A stretch of DNA of 17,475 nucleotides from CAZSRX01 sp964609675 [NCBI: uncultured Bacteroidota bacterium] (GCA_964609675.1 CAZSRX010000045.1:1-17475); one strand, 5' to 3'. Positions 7,000-16,275 are shown, counted from the stretch's first letter. Program-made: numbers and translations. The notes: a model not told the origin generated them from the letters alone.

Positions 7000-9174
7000 A
7001 TGAAGTCAAAAAAGAAGCCGACAAACTCTGTTATCCGCTCAAAAAAAGTTTCAGCGAAAAAACGCGCCCATTCGGAATCTACCCGTGCAGGCGTCGGGCA
7101 AAAACAGAAATCCTCTACGGTTTCTGTAACGCCTGTTCAGCCCGCTGAATGGCCGTCGTTAATTCTTCAGCACCTTGATTTTGCCATGGCAATTATTGAC
7201 GCAGACGGCCGTGTGCTGATGATCAATGATTGTTTCATCCAATGGTTTAACATCACGCATAAACCCGTTCCGGGTACGGATTTTTTCAATTGGATACAAA
7301 CATTGGGCGACGCCAGAGAACACGGCTGTCTGAAAGCGCTCGCCGCCCATCTGCAATCGCCGCATGATAAAAAAATTGCGGTGGATCATCCTACGCTCGA
7401 ATGGGTTAGCAGTCGCTATGCTGAATGGGTATCCGAAAAACCAGAAACCGCCATCCGGGCGTGGACTATCCGCGATCTGACTGCGGAACACCGCCAACAG
7501 AAAAGTCTCGAAACCGCCATGCGAGACATTGAAAACAAGCGCTTCGAGTTTGAGCGGCGCTACCAGGAAATCGAACACGCCCAACGCGACGCGGAAGCGC
7601 TGAAACACGACATCATGGAAGCTAACCGGCTGAAATCCGAATTTCTCGCGAATATGAGCCATGAACTAAGAACCCCGTTGAACTCAATCATGGCCCTGTC
7701 CAGCATCTTGCTGGCCCGCATGGACGGCGACCTTACTGAAGAGCAGGAAAAGCAAATCACCATTATTGAACGCAGCGGAAAAAATCTGCTTCGGCTGATT
7801 AATGATATTCTCGACATTTCTAAAATCGAGGCCGGGCGGATGGATCTGATTTTTGCAGAATACGATGTTCAGGAATTTCTGGAAAACATCCGCATGACGA
7901 TTCAGCCCTTGGTCAAGGAATCGAATCTTGATTTTATAATTGAAAAAGATCCGGGCGTCGAAGTCCACAGCACGGATGAAAATAAACTCAAACAAATCCT
8001 ACTCAATCTGTTATCCAATGCCGTGAAATTTACGCCTAGCGGAGAAGTGCGCCTTTTGGTCAAGCAGACCAAATTTGAGGACGTGCTGGAATTTCAGGTT
8101 ATTGATACAGGCATCGGCATTGAACCCACGCATTTTGAGACCATTTTTGACCCGTTTCGCCAGCTGGACGGCTCGGCCACGCGCAAGTACGGCGGCACCG
8201 GTCTCGGTCTGGCTATCACCAAGAAACTGGTAGAACTGCTCGGCGGCCGGATTTACGTGGAAAGCGAAATGGGCAAAGGTTCCAATTTCCGTTTCTTCCT
8301 GCCTTCCAAAAAACGCGGGGAGTCGGCAACGATCTTGTCTGAGAACGAAATCGAAGAAATGATGTATCCGGGCAAAAACCGCGAACAGGTCGAACAGGCC
8401 GCCTCCTCCGGCTCTTTTCAGCGCGATGCCGCAAAAAAACTGATTATGATGGTGGATGACGACCCGGAATCCATATACATTATTAAAAAATATCTCGACG
8501 GCCACGATTATCAGACTATAGAAGCCCATGACGGCGATGAAGCCGTAGAACTCGCAACGCAGTATCGGCCGGATGTAATCCTTTTGGATATCATGATGCC
8601 GCGCAAAGACGGTTGGATGGTTCTTCAGGAACTCAAGCGCCAGCCCGAGACCAAAAACATTCCCATTATTATTCTATCAATCGTAGATAATAAGAAACTC
8701 GGCTTCAGTCTCGGCGCCTCGGATTATATCGTTAAACCCATCAGCAAGGACGTGCTTATTAAACGGGTGCATAAACTCTGCGAAGAAAAAGATCTTAAAA
8801 AAATCCTGATTGTGGACGACGACCTTACGCAGGCGGAACTGGTGGAAGAAATCCTGGCCAGCGACGACTACATTTCTGAAGTGGCCACCAGCGGGGAAAT
8901 GGCGATTCAGTTGACCCGGCATAAAGTATATGACCTGATTATTCTGGATCTCCTTATGCCTCAGGTGGACGGATTCGCCGTTCTGGAAAATCTGCGCCAG
9001 GATCCAACCTCGAATCGCGTCCCGGTCCTGATACTCACCGGAAAACTGCTCACGCAGGAAGACCAGCAGAAACTGTCCGGCAAAAATTATCATTTGTTCC
9101 TGAAAAGCATGTTTTCCAGGGAAAAACTGCTTGAACAGATTCACCGCATTCTCGGCGATACATCGTCTTCATAA
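7000..9174 (+). CDS. cytosolic hybrid histidine kinase (PAS-HisKA-HATPase-REC-REC)
   Basis: The protein has 724 residues and no membrane segment, so it should sense an internal signal. Order: a lysine-rich N-terminal tail (1-45); a PAS-like domain (about 55-165, starting LDFAMAIIDADGRVLMIND); a coiled-coil linker (165-210); HisKA with the phosphorylated H221 in FLANMSHELRTPLNSIM; and HATPase with N340, G1 DTGIGI (369-374) and G2 GTGLGLAI (399-406). REC1 follows (about 481-595, acceptor D530, switch lysine K579) and then REC2 (about 601-718, acceptor D650, lysine K702). REC2 has KS where KP is usual. The kinase core looks intact. No output domain is present, so phosphate must pass to another protein; the receiver-GGDEF protein 34 bp downstream is an obvious candidate. 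No Shine-Dalgarno is seen at 7000, and the start is the least certain part. Confidence 0.93.
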   Translation: MKSKKKPTNSVIRSKKVSAKKRAHSESTRAGVGQKQKSSTVSVTPVQPAEWPSLILQHLDFAMAIIDADGRVLMINDCFIQWFNITHKPVPGTDFFNWIQTLGDAREHGCLKALAAHLQSPHDKKIAVDHPTLEWVSSRYAEWVSEKPETAIRAWTIRDLTAEHRQQKSLETAMRDIENKRFEFERRYQEIEHAQRDAEALKHDIMEANRLKSEFLANMSHELRTPLNSIMALSSILLARMDGDLTEEQEKQITIIERSGKNLLRLINDILDISKIEAGRMDLIFAEYDVQEFLENIRMTIQPLVKESNLDFIIEKDPGVEVHSTDENKLKQILLNLLSNAVKFTPSGEVRLLVKQTKFEDVLEFQVIDTGIGIEPTHFETIFDPFRQLDGSATRKYGGTGLGLAITKKLVELLGGRIYVESEMGKGSNFRFFLPSKKRGESATILSENEIEEMMYPGKNREQVEQAASSGSFQRDAAKKLIMMVDDDPESIYIIKKYLDGHDYQTIEAHDGDEAVELATQYRPDVILLDIMMPRKDGWMVLQELKRQPETKNIPIIILSIVDNKKLGFSLGASDYIVKPISKDVLIKRVHKLCEEKDLKKILIVDDDLTQAELVEEILASDDYISEVATSGEMAIQLTRHKVYDLIILDLLMPQVDGFAVLENLRQDPTSNRVPVLILTGKLLTQEDQQKLSGKNYHLFLKSMFSREKLLEQIHRILGDTSSS

Positions 9175-9208
9175 ATTTTTAGAGTGAGTCCTAGGAAACC
9201 TAAAGCGT

Positions 9209-10276
9209 ATGCCTGATACCCGATACAAAATATTAGTGGTGGATGATTTGGAAGAAAACCGTTACACCCTATGCAAAATTCTCCAGAATCCGAATTACGA
9301 ATTCATCGAGGCGCATGACGGTTTGACCGCGCTGGATCAAATGCGTCGGCATCAGCCCGATTTGGTACTGCTCGACATTCGCATGCCGGGTATTGACGGA
9401 TTTTCCATTTGTGAGCGCTTACGAGAACAATGGCCGCACATACCCATCGTTTTTGTTACCGCCAATCTCAAGGACTTTACGGATCAGGTCCGGGGGTTTG
9501 AGAAGGGCGGCGACGATTATGTCATCCAGCCCTATGACCCGCAGGACCTGCGGATTAAAGTCAAAGCGCTTCTGAGAAATAAAAAGCTGTACGATAATCT
9601 GCTGAAGGAAATCGAAAAGCTTAACGCCACAAAGGAACATCTGGCACAGTCCAACGAGGAGCTCCAGGCTGTCAATCAGCGGCTTAAGGAAACCAACTCC
9701 CATCTCGAATCCCTTTCGGTAACCGACCCCATTACCGCGCTGTTTAACCGGAAGTATTTTCATCAACGGCTCGAGAAAGAGATCAGCGCGACGCGTCGTT
9801 ACCAATTTGATTCGGCGGTCATTTTTATTGATCTTGAGGATTACTTTGAAAAACTGACTTTATGGGGTGAACTGCAAATGAACGTCCTGCTCAAAGAAAT
9901 GGCGAGTCTGCTGGTCAACTCGGTGCGCAGTTCGGACGTGGTAACACGCTATGAAGGCGGCCGTTTCGCCCTGATATTGACCCATACGGCGGAACCGAAC
10001 GCTATGACCAAAGCGCGAATGATTCATGAGGCTATTGACAGTTATCCGTTCCCCGTTTATGACGATCTTCTTCCGGAGCATCACCAGCCGCCCCCGGAAA
10101 CTACGGTACACCTGAAAACGACCATGGTGGTATCGGGTCTGTCGCACGAATGGATCGTAAAACCGGCCGACATTCTTAAAGCGCTGGAGATATCCTGTCA
10201 GGAATCCAGGAAACTGGGCTCTAACCGGCTCCTCTACGCACGGGCGCCATCGGTAAGCAACAATCATTTAAATTAA
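9209..10276 (+). CDS. response regulator with receiver and degenerate GGDEF domain
   Basis: The protein has 355 residues. The receiver domain (6-122) has acidic pocket residues D12-D13, acceptor D56 in LLDIRMPG and T84. The conserved switch lysine is replaced by Q107 (YVIQPYD where YVxKPF is usual). A coiled coil spans about 125-170. A GGDEF-like domain follows (170-345), beginning SVTDPITALFNRKYF as in real diguanylate cyclases. However, the signature reads RYEGGRFAL (247-255) where RYGGEEFAL is expected, and the N-x-x-GH-x-x-GD segment is replaced by LTLWGELQMN. It is therefore probably unable to make cyclic di-GMP and may act as a binding or dimerisation module. Its position just after the hybrid kinase suggests it receives phosphate from it. 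The Shine-Dalgarno (AGGA, 12 bp upstream) is poorly placed. Confidence 0.88.
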   Translation: MPDTRYKILVVDDLEENRYTLCKILQNPNYEFIEAHDGLTALDQMRRHQPDLVLLDIRMPGIDGFSICERLREQWPHIPIVFVTANLKDFTDQVRGFEKGGDDYVIQPYDPQDLRIKVKALLRNKKLYDNLLKEIEKLNATKEHLAQSNEELQAVNQRLKETNSHLESLSVTDPITALFNRKYFHQRLEKEISATRRYQFDSAVIFIDLEDYFEKLTLWGELQMNVLLKEMASLLVNSVRSSDVVTRYEGGRFALILTHTAEPNAMTKARMIHEAIDSYPFPVYDDLLPEHHQPPPETTVHLKTTMVVSGLSHEWIVKPADILKALEISCQESRKLGSNRLLYARAPSVSNNHLN

Positions 10277-10300
10277 TATACATTTAACCAGGAGAACTTT

Positions 10301-12028
10301 ATGCCGAATTTCTATCGGGACAATGATGATATTTTGTTCCACATGAAAACCATGGATCTCTCGAAGATCGTTGAATTGAAAGAGAATAATTTTGCCGATA
10401 AGGACATTTACGACATTGCGCCCGGAAGCGTTGAAGAAGCCGTGGAAACGTATGACAATGTCCTCGAAATTGTCGGCGACATTGCCGGCAATGTAATCGC
10501 GCCCAAAGCTATGGAAGTGGATCAGGAAGGCGCCACGTTTGAAAACGGGGAAGTCCGGTATGCCAAGGCCACGGCCGAAGCGCTGGAAGTCTGCAAACAG
10601 TCGGAACTCTTCGGATTCACGCTGCCGCGTCAATACGGCGGTCTGAATTGTCCGGTAACGATTTATACCATTGCCATCGAAATGATCTCCCGCGCGGACG
10701 CTTCTTTCATGAATATCTACGGCCTTCAGGACGACATCGCCGGCACAATTAACAAATTTGCCGACGAAGAGATCAAGAAAAAATATTTACCGCGCCTCTG
10801 CTCCGGCGAAGTCACCTCGTCTATGTCCCTCACCGAACCCGAAGCCGGCAGCGACCTTCAGGCGGTGATGCTCAAAGCCACGCAGGACGCCAGCGGACAA
10901 TGGTATCTGAACGGCGTCAAAAGGTTTATCACCAACGGCTGCGGCGAAATCTCTCTCGTCCTTGCGCGCAGCGAGGAACACACGTACGACGCGCGTGGAC
11001 TTTCTATGTTCCTGTACGAGCGCGATAAAAACATGACGATACGCCGTATCGAGCATAAAATGGGTATCCACGGCTCTCCGACCTGCGAACTGCAGTTTGA
11101 CAACGCGCCGGCGATACTTATCGGCCAGAGAAAAATGGGACTCATCAAGTACGTCATGGCGCTGATGAACGAGGCGCGCGTGGGCATTTCCTCGCAGGCC
11201 GTTGGCATCGCCGAAGCGGCGTACCGCGCGGCGAAAAAATATGCCGAGGAACGCGTACAGTTTAAGCAAGCCATCAAGAATATTATTCCCGTAACCGAAA
11301 TGCTCGTCAATATGAAAGTCAAAATCGAGGCCGGCCGCACTTTGCTCTATGAGACCACCCGCATGGTAGATCTGAAAGACGGCTTTGAGCATCAGCAGGA
11401 AAAAGCGGCTGAGCCCTCCCGCGAACTGCGCGATCTTGCCAAGAAATACGGCGCCTACGCGAATATGCTGACGCCCCTTTGCAAGGCCTATACGACAGAA
11501 ATGGCCAATGAAGTCGCTTACGACGGCATCCAGATCCACGGCGGCGCCGGTTATATGAAGGAATTTGACGCTGAACGGTATTTCCGCGACGCGCGCATTA
11601 CCAACATCTATGAAGGCACAACGCAGTTACAGGTCGTAGCGGCCATCGGCGGGCTGGTCAAGGGCACGCTGGAAGAACTGATTAAAGATTATGAAACGAT
11701 GTACGATTTTTCACCGCTGGCCGAGCATTATAAAACGGTTAAGGACATGCTCGCCACGTACGAAAAAGCCATCCACTTTGTCAAAGAAAAGAAAGACGCC
11801 GATTACCAGACCTACCATTCCCGCCGATTGGTAGAAATGGCCGCTAAAGTGCTTATCGGCTACCTGATGCTCCGCGACGCCCTGAAATCAGCCCGTAAAA
11901 AAGACGTCCTGAAATATTTCCTCGAATATGCCGCTCCGGAAGTCGAAATGAAAGCCCGGATGGTTATGAGCAATACGACCACACTGATGGATAAGAAAAC
12001 GGTGATATTAGAGGAAAATAACGGTTAG
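10301..12028 (+). CDS. acyl-CoA dehydrogenase family flavoprotein
   Basis: The protein has 575 residues, longer than the classic 380-residue enzymes. It carries an N-terminal extension and a C-terminal helical domain (about 455-575), as in the FadE/large acyl-CoA dehydrogenase group. It would oxidise an acyl-CoA to the trans-2-enoyl-CoA, passing electrons from FAD to an electron-transfer flavoprotein. The FAD/substrate segment SMSLTEPEAGSD is at 174-185, and the middle beta-domain WYLNGVKRFITNG at 201-213. The arginine-rich ARVGISSQAVGIAEAAY is at 292-308, and IHGGAGYMKEFDAERYFRD at 412-430. The catalytic base is E438 in NIYEGTTQLQ. AGGAGA (10290-10295) lies 5 bp before the ATG, a strong ribosome site. 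It is 24 bp after the degenerate-GGDEF gene and ends at a strong terminator. The substrate chain length cannot be read from sequence. Confidence 0.93.
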   Translation: MPNFYRDNDDILFHMKTMDLSKIVELKENNFADKDIYDIAPGSVEEAVETYDNVLEIVGDIAGNVIAPKAMEVDQEGATFENGEVRYAKATAEALEVCKQSELFGFTLPRQYGGLNCPVTIYTIAIEMISRADASFMNIYGLQDDIAGTINKFADEEIKKKYLPRLCSGEVTSSMSLTEPEAGSDLQAVMLKATQDASGQWYLNGVKRFITNGCGEISLVLARSEEHTYDARGLSMFLYERDKNMTIRRIEHKMGIHGSPTCELQFDNAPAILIGQRKMGLIKYVMALMNEARVGISSQAVGIAEAAYRAAKKYAEERVQFKQAIKNIIPVTEMLVNMKVKIEAGRTLLYETTRMVDLKDGFEHQQEKAAEPSRELRDLAKKYGAYANMLTPLCKAYTTEMANEVAYDGIQIHGGAGYMKEFDAERYFRDARITNIYEGTTQLQVVAAIGGLVKGTLEELIKDYETMYDFSPLAEHYKTVKDMLATYEKAIHFVKEKKDADYQTYHSRRLVEMAAKVLIGYLMLRDALKSARKKDVLKYFLEYAAPEVEMKARMVMSNTTTLMDKKTVILEENNG

Positions 12029-12046
12029 CCACATTATATCGAGATA

Positions 12047-12082
12047 AAAAAAAAGACCACAGAATACTGTGGTCTTTTTTTT
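12047..12082. terminator. bidirectional rho-independent terminator
   Basis: A perfect 16-bp stem (12047-12062 with 12067-12082) is closed by an AATA loop. The core is GACCACAG/CTGTGGTC flanked by eight A on one side and eight T on the other, so it ends in a U-run whichever strand is transcribed. It lies between two convergent genes, 18 bp after the acyl-CoA dehydrogenase stop and 45 bp after the response-regulator stop, and should terminate both. Confidence 0.95.
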
Positions 12083-12127
12083 ATGGCGCGATTTCAAATT
12101 GCAAACATCTTGATCCCAACAGCTTCC

Positions 12128-13537
12128 TCATTCCTTTATTTGATACTTACTGATTTTCTTGTACAACGTCGTTTTATCCAGCCCGATTGCTTCGGCCGTT
12201 TTTTCGACTTTCCAGCGGTTACGATTGAGGTGATATAATAAAAATTCTTTCTCAAATTCATCCATGCTTTCTTTCCAGTTGCCCATACGGAACATCGCGG
12301 TTAAAAATCCTGTTTCTTCATCATCGTCATGCTTTGAGGAAACCGACTTTAGCTTCAGTTCTTTAATCACGGCATCGTTATTAATAACAGAGTACTGATT
12401 AATCATTTTTTCGCAGAATCGTTCCAGTTCGCGTACATTCCCCGGCCATTCATACGACAGCAGTTCTTTCTTAATTTGCGACAGATCTGTTTCAATTTCC
12501 ACATCGTCTGTCCGGCGCTGTGTTTTTTTTGCGAAAAAATATTCGATGAGTTCAAGAATATCATCCCCGCGTTCGCGGAGAGGCGGAATGCGGATCTCAT
12601 TACCCTGAAGCCGAAAGTAAAGGTCCTGACGAAATATTTTCTGCCGCTGAAGGTCATTCAGGTTTTTATTAGTGGCGCAAATCAATTGTACATCCACGGT
12701 TTTCACATTTCCGCCGACGGGCTGGATTTCCTTATGTTCAATTGCTTTGAGAATTACACCCTGATTGCGTAAACTGAGGCTGTCGATTTCATCCAGAAAC
12801 AGAATGCCCCCGTCGGCTTTGTCAAACGCGCCTTGTTTATCCCGGTCGGCGCCGGTGAACGAGCCTTTTTTATGACCGAACAACTCCGATTCCGTCAGGG
12901 ATTCGGGGATCGCAGCACAGTTGACGGAAATGAACGGCTTATCAAACCGTTTGGATAAACAGCGCAGATGATGCGCGATGACTTCTTTGCCCGTGCCCGT
13001 CTCTCCGGTGAGCAGAACATCGACATTCGCCAGCCGTTCCGTTAAACGCCGTATTTCCCGCATCGCTTCTGAACTCCCTATCAGAGGCATGGCGTCGATG
13101 GTCCTGCGCCGCAGGCGAAGATTTTCTTCTTCAAGTTCGCGCAAATGTTCCTTTTGTCTCTTGATAAAAATCGCGTGATGAATATCCAGCAGAAACTTTT
13201 TAGTATCAAACGCGCCGGTTTTTTCAATAAAACTATACGCGCCGAGTTGCATGGCTTCGGCGACTTCCCTGCGGCTGGCCTCTCCGGAGACGACAATCAC
13301 CTGCACCGTCAGTTGATTTCGTTTTTTTAACTCCCGGAAAACTTCCAGTCCGTTCATCCGGCTGCCGGTCAGTTCGATATCCAGAAGAATCAGTTCCGGA
13401 GCAAATTCTGAATATACCCTGAAAAATTCATCACTGTTTCCGGCGGTGCGGACATTATAATTTTCTTTCTGAAGAATCTCCGCATACCGTTGGGCGATGA
13501 ATTCTTTGTCTTCAAGAATGATAATATTTTTGTTCAT
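12128..13537 (-). CDS. NtrC-family sigma-54-dependent response regulator
   Basis: The protein has 469 residues. The receiver domain (4-120) has E9-D10, phospho-acceptor D53 in LLDIEL, S84 and switch lysine K106. The AAA+ domain has Walker A GETGTGKE (178-185), the sigma-54 loop GSFTGA (225-230, with serine at the usual alanine), Walker B GILFLDEI (244-251) and WPGNVREL (364-371). A Fis-type helix-turn-helix lies at about 441-465 (KVEKTAEAIGLDKTTLYKKI). Phosphorylation should trigger hexamer assembly and ATP-driven opening of sigma-54 promoters. Its gene is 110 bp downstream of the propeller kinase on the same strand, so the two form a cognate pair by position. Two sigma-54 promoter candidates lie in the intergenic region just past the kinase. 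The ATG at 13537 is preceded by AAGGG about 12 bp upstream, within a small dyad. Confidence 0.94.
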   Translation of the reverse strand: MNKNIIILEDKEFIAQRYAEILQKENYNVRTAGNSDEFFRVYSEFAPELILLDIELTGSRMNGLEVFRELKKRNQLTVQVIVVSGEASRREVAEAMQLGAYSFIEKTGAFDTKKFLLDIHHAIFIKRQKEHLRELEEENLRLRRRTIDAMPLIGSSEAMREIRRLTERLANVDVLLTGETGTGKEVIAHHLRCLSKRFDKPFISVNCAAIPESLTESELFGHKKGSFTGADRDKQGAFDKADGGILFLDEIDSLSLRNQGVILKAIEHKEIQPVGGNVKTVDVQLICATNKNLNDLQRQKIFRQDLYFRLQGNEIRIPPLRERGDDILELIEYFFAKKTQRRTDDVEIETDLSQIKKELLSYEWPGNVRELERFCEKMINQYSVINNDAVIKELKLKSVSSKHDDDEETGFLTAMFRMGNWKESMDEFEKEFLLYHLNRNRWKVEKTAEAIGLDKTTLYKKISKYQIKE

Positions 13538-13545
13538 GTATTTAG

Positions 13546-13579
13546 AAACCCTTGAGGTTTGACCGAAAGATCTTTACGG
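13546..13579. promoter_or_regulatory. dyads in the leader of the response-regulator gene
   Basis: The 110-bp gap between the kinase and regulator genes has two small dyads. AAACC-CTTGA-GGTTT (13546-13560) sits just upstream of the regulator ATG and, on the transcript, has AAGGG in its loop. The second is CCG-AAAGATCTTT-a-CGG (13563-13579), a 10-bp palindrome with flanking pairs. They could be an operator, a leader hairpin affecting ribosome access, or chance. No sigma-54-type promoter was found in this gap, so the regulator is probably read from the kinase transcript. Confidence 0.25.
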
Positions 13580-13647
13580 CCTCGTTTTGGTGAATAATTT
13601 TTATTTGTTATTATCACGGTACCTTATAGGTCGCGTCGTAAAATAAG

Positions 13648-16275
13648 TTAAACTGTTTCCAGAAGTTTAACTTTTATCGTAACCGAAAAAATCCCGTCCG
13701 CATAATCGATCGTCATTTCGCCCTGATGTTTCTCAACAATTTGTTTGGCGATAGGAATGCCGAGTCCGGAACCGTTTGTCTTCGTGGAATACCCAAGTTC
13801 CCAAAACCGTTTAAATTCTTCCTGTTTGATTTGCGCGGGATTGGATATGCGGATGAAGGCAATATCGCCGTCCTTGCGGGCTTCAATGTTCACCCATTGT
13901 TTTTCATTCACGGCGTCGAGCGCGTTATCAAGCAGGTTGCAGAGCGCCATCTCAAATAATTTGATGTCGAGATGCGCGCGAAGGCCGGGAAGGTGCATTT
14001 CAGTTTTTATCAAGCCCATTTGCGGATGATTCAGGTACCGGTCGATCCACTGTTTCAGAAAAGATTCCATCTCTACGGTCTCGGCTTGCAGGCGTTCTAG
14101 GTGCGAAAACCGTGAAAGTTTCATTGCGATTTCGGACACGCCTTCAATGTGCTCTTTAATTGAATACAAAAACCGGTGATCCTTCGCTTTGGGGCAGTTC
14201 GGCAGGCATTCTTCAAGGCTTTCGAGGTTTATGCCGATCGTGAGCATCCGGTTTTTGATGTCGTGCGCGATGCGTTGGATGATGATCCATTCATCTTTGG
14301 AGGGGATTTCATACACTTCATAGCGTGTCCCGAAAAACCGGCGGCGCAGAAGCGGTTCCGGTTTCCCGCCAAGATCACGGAGAAGTTTGAAAAAGGTTTC
14401 CTTGGTGTACGAAAGATGATTTGGTATTTTAAATACATTCCGGATATTGCCCTGTGGTATCCAGAAAAACATTTTATTGAACACGGAATACAGCTCGATA
14501 TAACTGTTCGCGCCTGTGTTAATCGGCTGGAAAACGATATATCGTGTGAAGTAATAGAAAAGCAAAAGAAACAATTCAGCTATCAGTAAATATAAAAACC
14601 ATCGTTCAAAAGTGTAGCTTTCATATACCTCTGTTTGGTAAACAATGTTTTGTTTGGATAGCAATGCATTATAATGGGTATGCAATAGCAGCGTGTTGCC
14701 AAACGCGGAAATCACACTGGTATTAGGCTGAAAATCAAGGACTTTTACAAGCTTTTCATTAAAAAGCCCATGGCTTGTTGATAAATAATATTCACCAAAC
14801 AACAATAACGGTGATATCAAATTCACTTCAAATACAAACGGAAATGCGGTTTTGTATTGGTTTATCACCGATCCTTGCGGATTCAACAGATAGGATTCAG
14901 TGATGTTTCCTTCATCAAGATTTCGATTATTGTTAATGACTATAATTTTTTTTCCAAATATTTTGACAAAATTGACGCTTTGAGTTGGAATATCAAGTGT
15001 ATCCATCGTGTTGGTCTTAATATGATATTTCATCAGATAGTGCGGATTGTAATTATAAGAATATATGCCTAAAAAAAAAGAAGAGGATTCCGGAGTATAC
15101 GCATAATAAAATTTTGTAAATGCTTCCGGATTAACCCATTCACATTTTTTCCCATTAATCCATTTATCGGTACCATCCTTGTTCCATATCCGGAAATAGG
15201 ATTTTGAGGGCAGTCCGAAAGAATCCGGATATGCATAATAATTGAGGTCAAAAGCGCTGTACGGGCTATAGGTCGAGAAGATAATTTCTTCCTTCCTGTC
15301 TTCATCTATATCGGCTATTAAAATGTCAGAGGCATTCATGGTTGGCGCTAATTCTCTTTGCCAAAGAATAGCATTATTCAACGGATCAAAACACAAGATT
15401 TTTGCGTTGATCCATCTAGAACCGTCAATATAAATGATCAAATCCGCGACCGTATCCTTATTGCATTTTATTTGTCCGACGACGCTTCCACCAAGAAAGC
15501 CTATGCTGTGTTGAGGTTCTTTAGAAAAAAGTATGTCGTCAAAATAGTTATTCCGTCGGAAAAAATTGTAAATATAATGAACGTCTTCAGGTGTAAACGA
15601 CCGACGGGTTTGAGCTGAAATTTTTTGCGCGATACGGTAATAGACGCTGGACAATTTATTTTTTTCCGGAAAGTGATAATCAATACTGTCCCTGACAGAC
15701 GCCGGTAAAAACACCTCGTAACCTTTCCTTTTTTTCTTAATCAGTATGCTGTCGTCCGGGAAAGACGCAAACTGAAAAGGATAAAAAACGATTCCGTTGT
15801 GAAGAAGCGCTGAATCGCGTAAAGACGTAAACCTGTCATGGGTCATTACATAATCGAACCGGCACCTGAATGCATCGTAATGCTTATAAAGCCGGAACAA
15901 ATAATAATCCTTGCATCGCCGGTGCACAATGGCATAGGCGGCGTTGTTTGCGGTATCGATATAAATATCGCCCACGTCCGTAATCCCGATCGCCCGCAAG
16001 CCGTCCTGGTAACATTCGCCGATAGGGCCTTTTCTCAAATGCATCCAATTAAACACGGCAGATGTATTTTCGGCACCCTGAAGATTAACAATGATAGAAT
16101 CTGTTCTGCTTAAGATGGCTGTCTTTAGCGCGGTTACATTAGTAGACGAGAAAACCGTTCTTTGTTTCAGTTCGGATGTTTTGAAAACCTTTTCTACTGA
16201 AATGATAATCAGCCCCAGCGTTACTGCGATCGAAAAATAGATCCAATTTCTTATTTTTAAGAAATGTTTTGCCAT
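13648..16275 (-). CDS. membrane histidine kinase with beta-propeller-like periplasmic sensor
   Basis: The protein has 875 residues. TM1 is at about 10-28 and TM2 at about 557-580, with some 525 residues outside the cytoplasmic membrane. That region looks like a beta-propeller: KILCFDPLNNAILWQREL (293-310) resembles a PQQ/quinoprotein blade, and ILIADIDEDRKEEIIFST (318-335) has the Dx-D-x-D-x-x-x-E calcium loop of FG-GAP/VCBS repeats. After TM2 comes a linker of about 85 residues with no HAMP, then the phosphorylated H671 in RIAHDIKNRML. The N-box is ALCNLLDNALDAV (777-789) and the G2 box GSGLGIPIAKQIV (835-847). The usual DxGxG G1 box is replaced by ISNPAQI (810-816). The start at 16275 has only GGAA upstream. 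It is probably the partner of the sigma-54 regulator downstream. The ligand is unknown; the sensor-coding part is more AT-rich than the kinase part. Confidence 0.88.
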   Translation of the reverse strand: MAKHFLKIRNWIYFSIAVTLGLIIISVEKVFKTSELKQRTVFSSTNVTALKTAILSRTDSIIVNLQGAENTSAVFNWMHLRKGPIGECYQDGLRAIGITDVGDIYIDTANNAAYAIVHRRCKDYYLFRLYKHYDAFRCRFDYVMTHDRFTSLRDSALLHNGIVFYPFQFASFPDDSILIKKKRKGYEVFLPASVRDSIDYHFPEKNKLSSVYYRIAQKISAQTRRSFTPEDVHYIYNFFRRNNYFDDILFSKEPQHSIGFLGGSVVGQIKCNKDTVADLIIYIDGSRWINAKILCFDPLNNAILWQRELAPTMNASDILIADIDEDRKEEIIFSTYSPYSAFDLNYYAYPDSFGLPSKSYFRIWNKDGTDKWINGKKCEWVNPEAFTKFYYAYTPESSSFFLGIYSYNYNPHYLMKYHIKTNTMDTLDIPTQSVNFVKIFGKKIIVINNNRNLDEGNITESYLLNPQGSVINQYKTAFPFVFEVNLISPLLLFGEYYLSTSHGLFNEKLVKVLDFQPNTSVISAFGNTLLLHTHYNALLSKQNIVYQTEVYESYTFERWFLYLLIAELFLLLFYYFTRYIVFQPINTGANSYIELYSVFNKMFFWIPQGNIRNVFKIPNHLSYTKETFFKLLRDLGGKPEPLLRRRFFGTRYEVYEIPSKDEWIIIQRIAHDIKNRMLTIGINLESLEECLPNCPKAKDHRFLYSIKEHIEGVSEIAMKLSRFSHLERLQAETVEMESFLKQWIDRYLNHPQMGLIKTEMHLPGLRAHLDIKLFEMALCNLLDNALDAVNEKQWVNIEARKDGDIAFIRISNPAQIKQEEFKRFWELGYSTKTNGSGLGIPIAKQIVEKHQGEMTIDYADGIFSVTIKVKLLETV

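Noticed and set aside
8011-8529. Minus-strand ORF of 172 residues
   Set aside because: It is opposite conserved HATPase and receiver motifs of the hybrid kinase, with no start signal.
10787-11539. Minus-strand ORF of 250 residues
   Set aside because: It lies entirely inside the well-supported acyl-CoA dehydrogenase gene on the other strand and has no recognisable motif.
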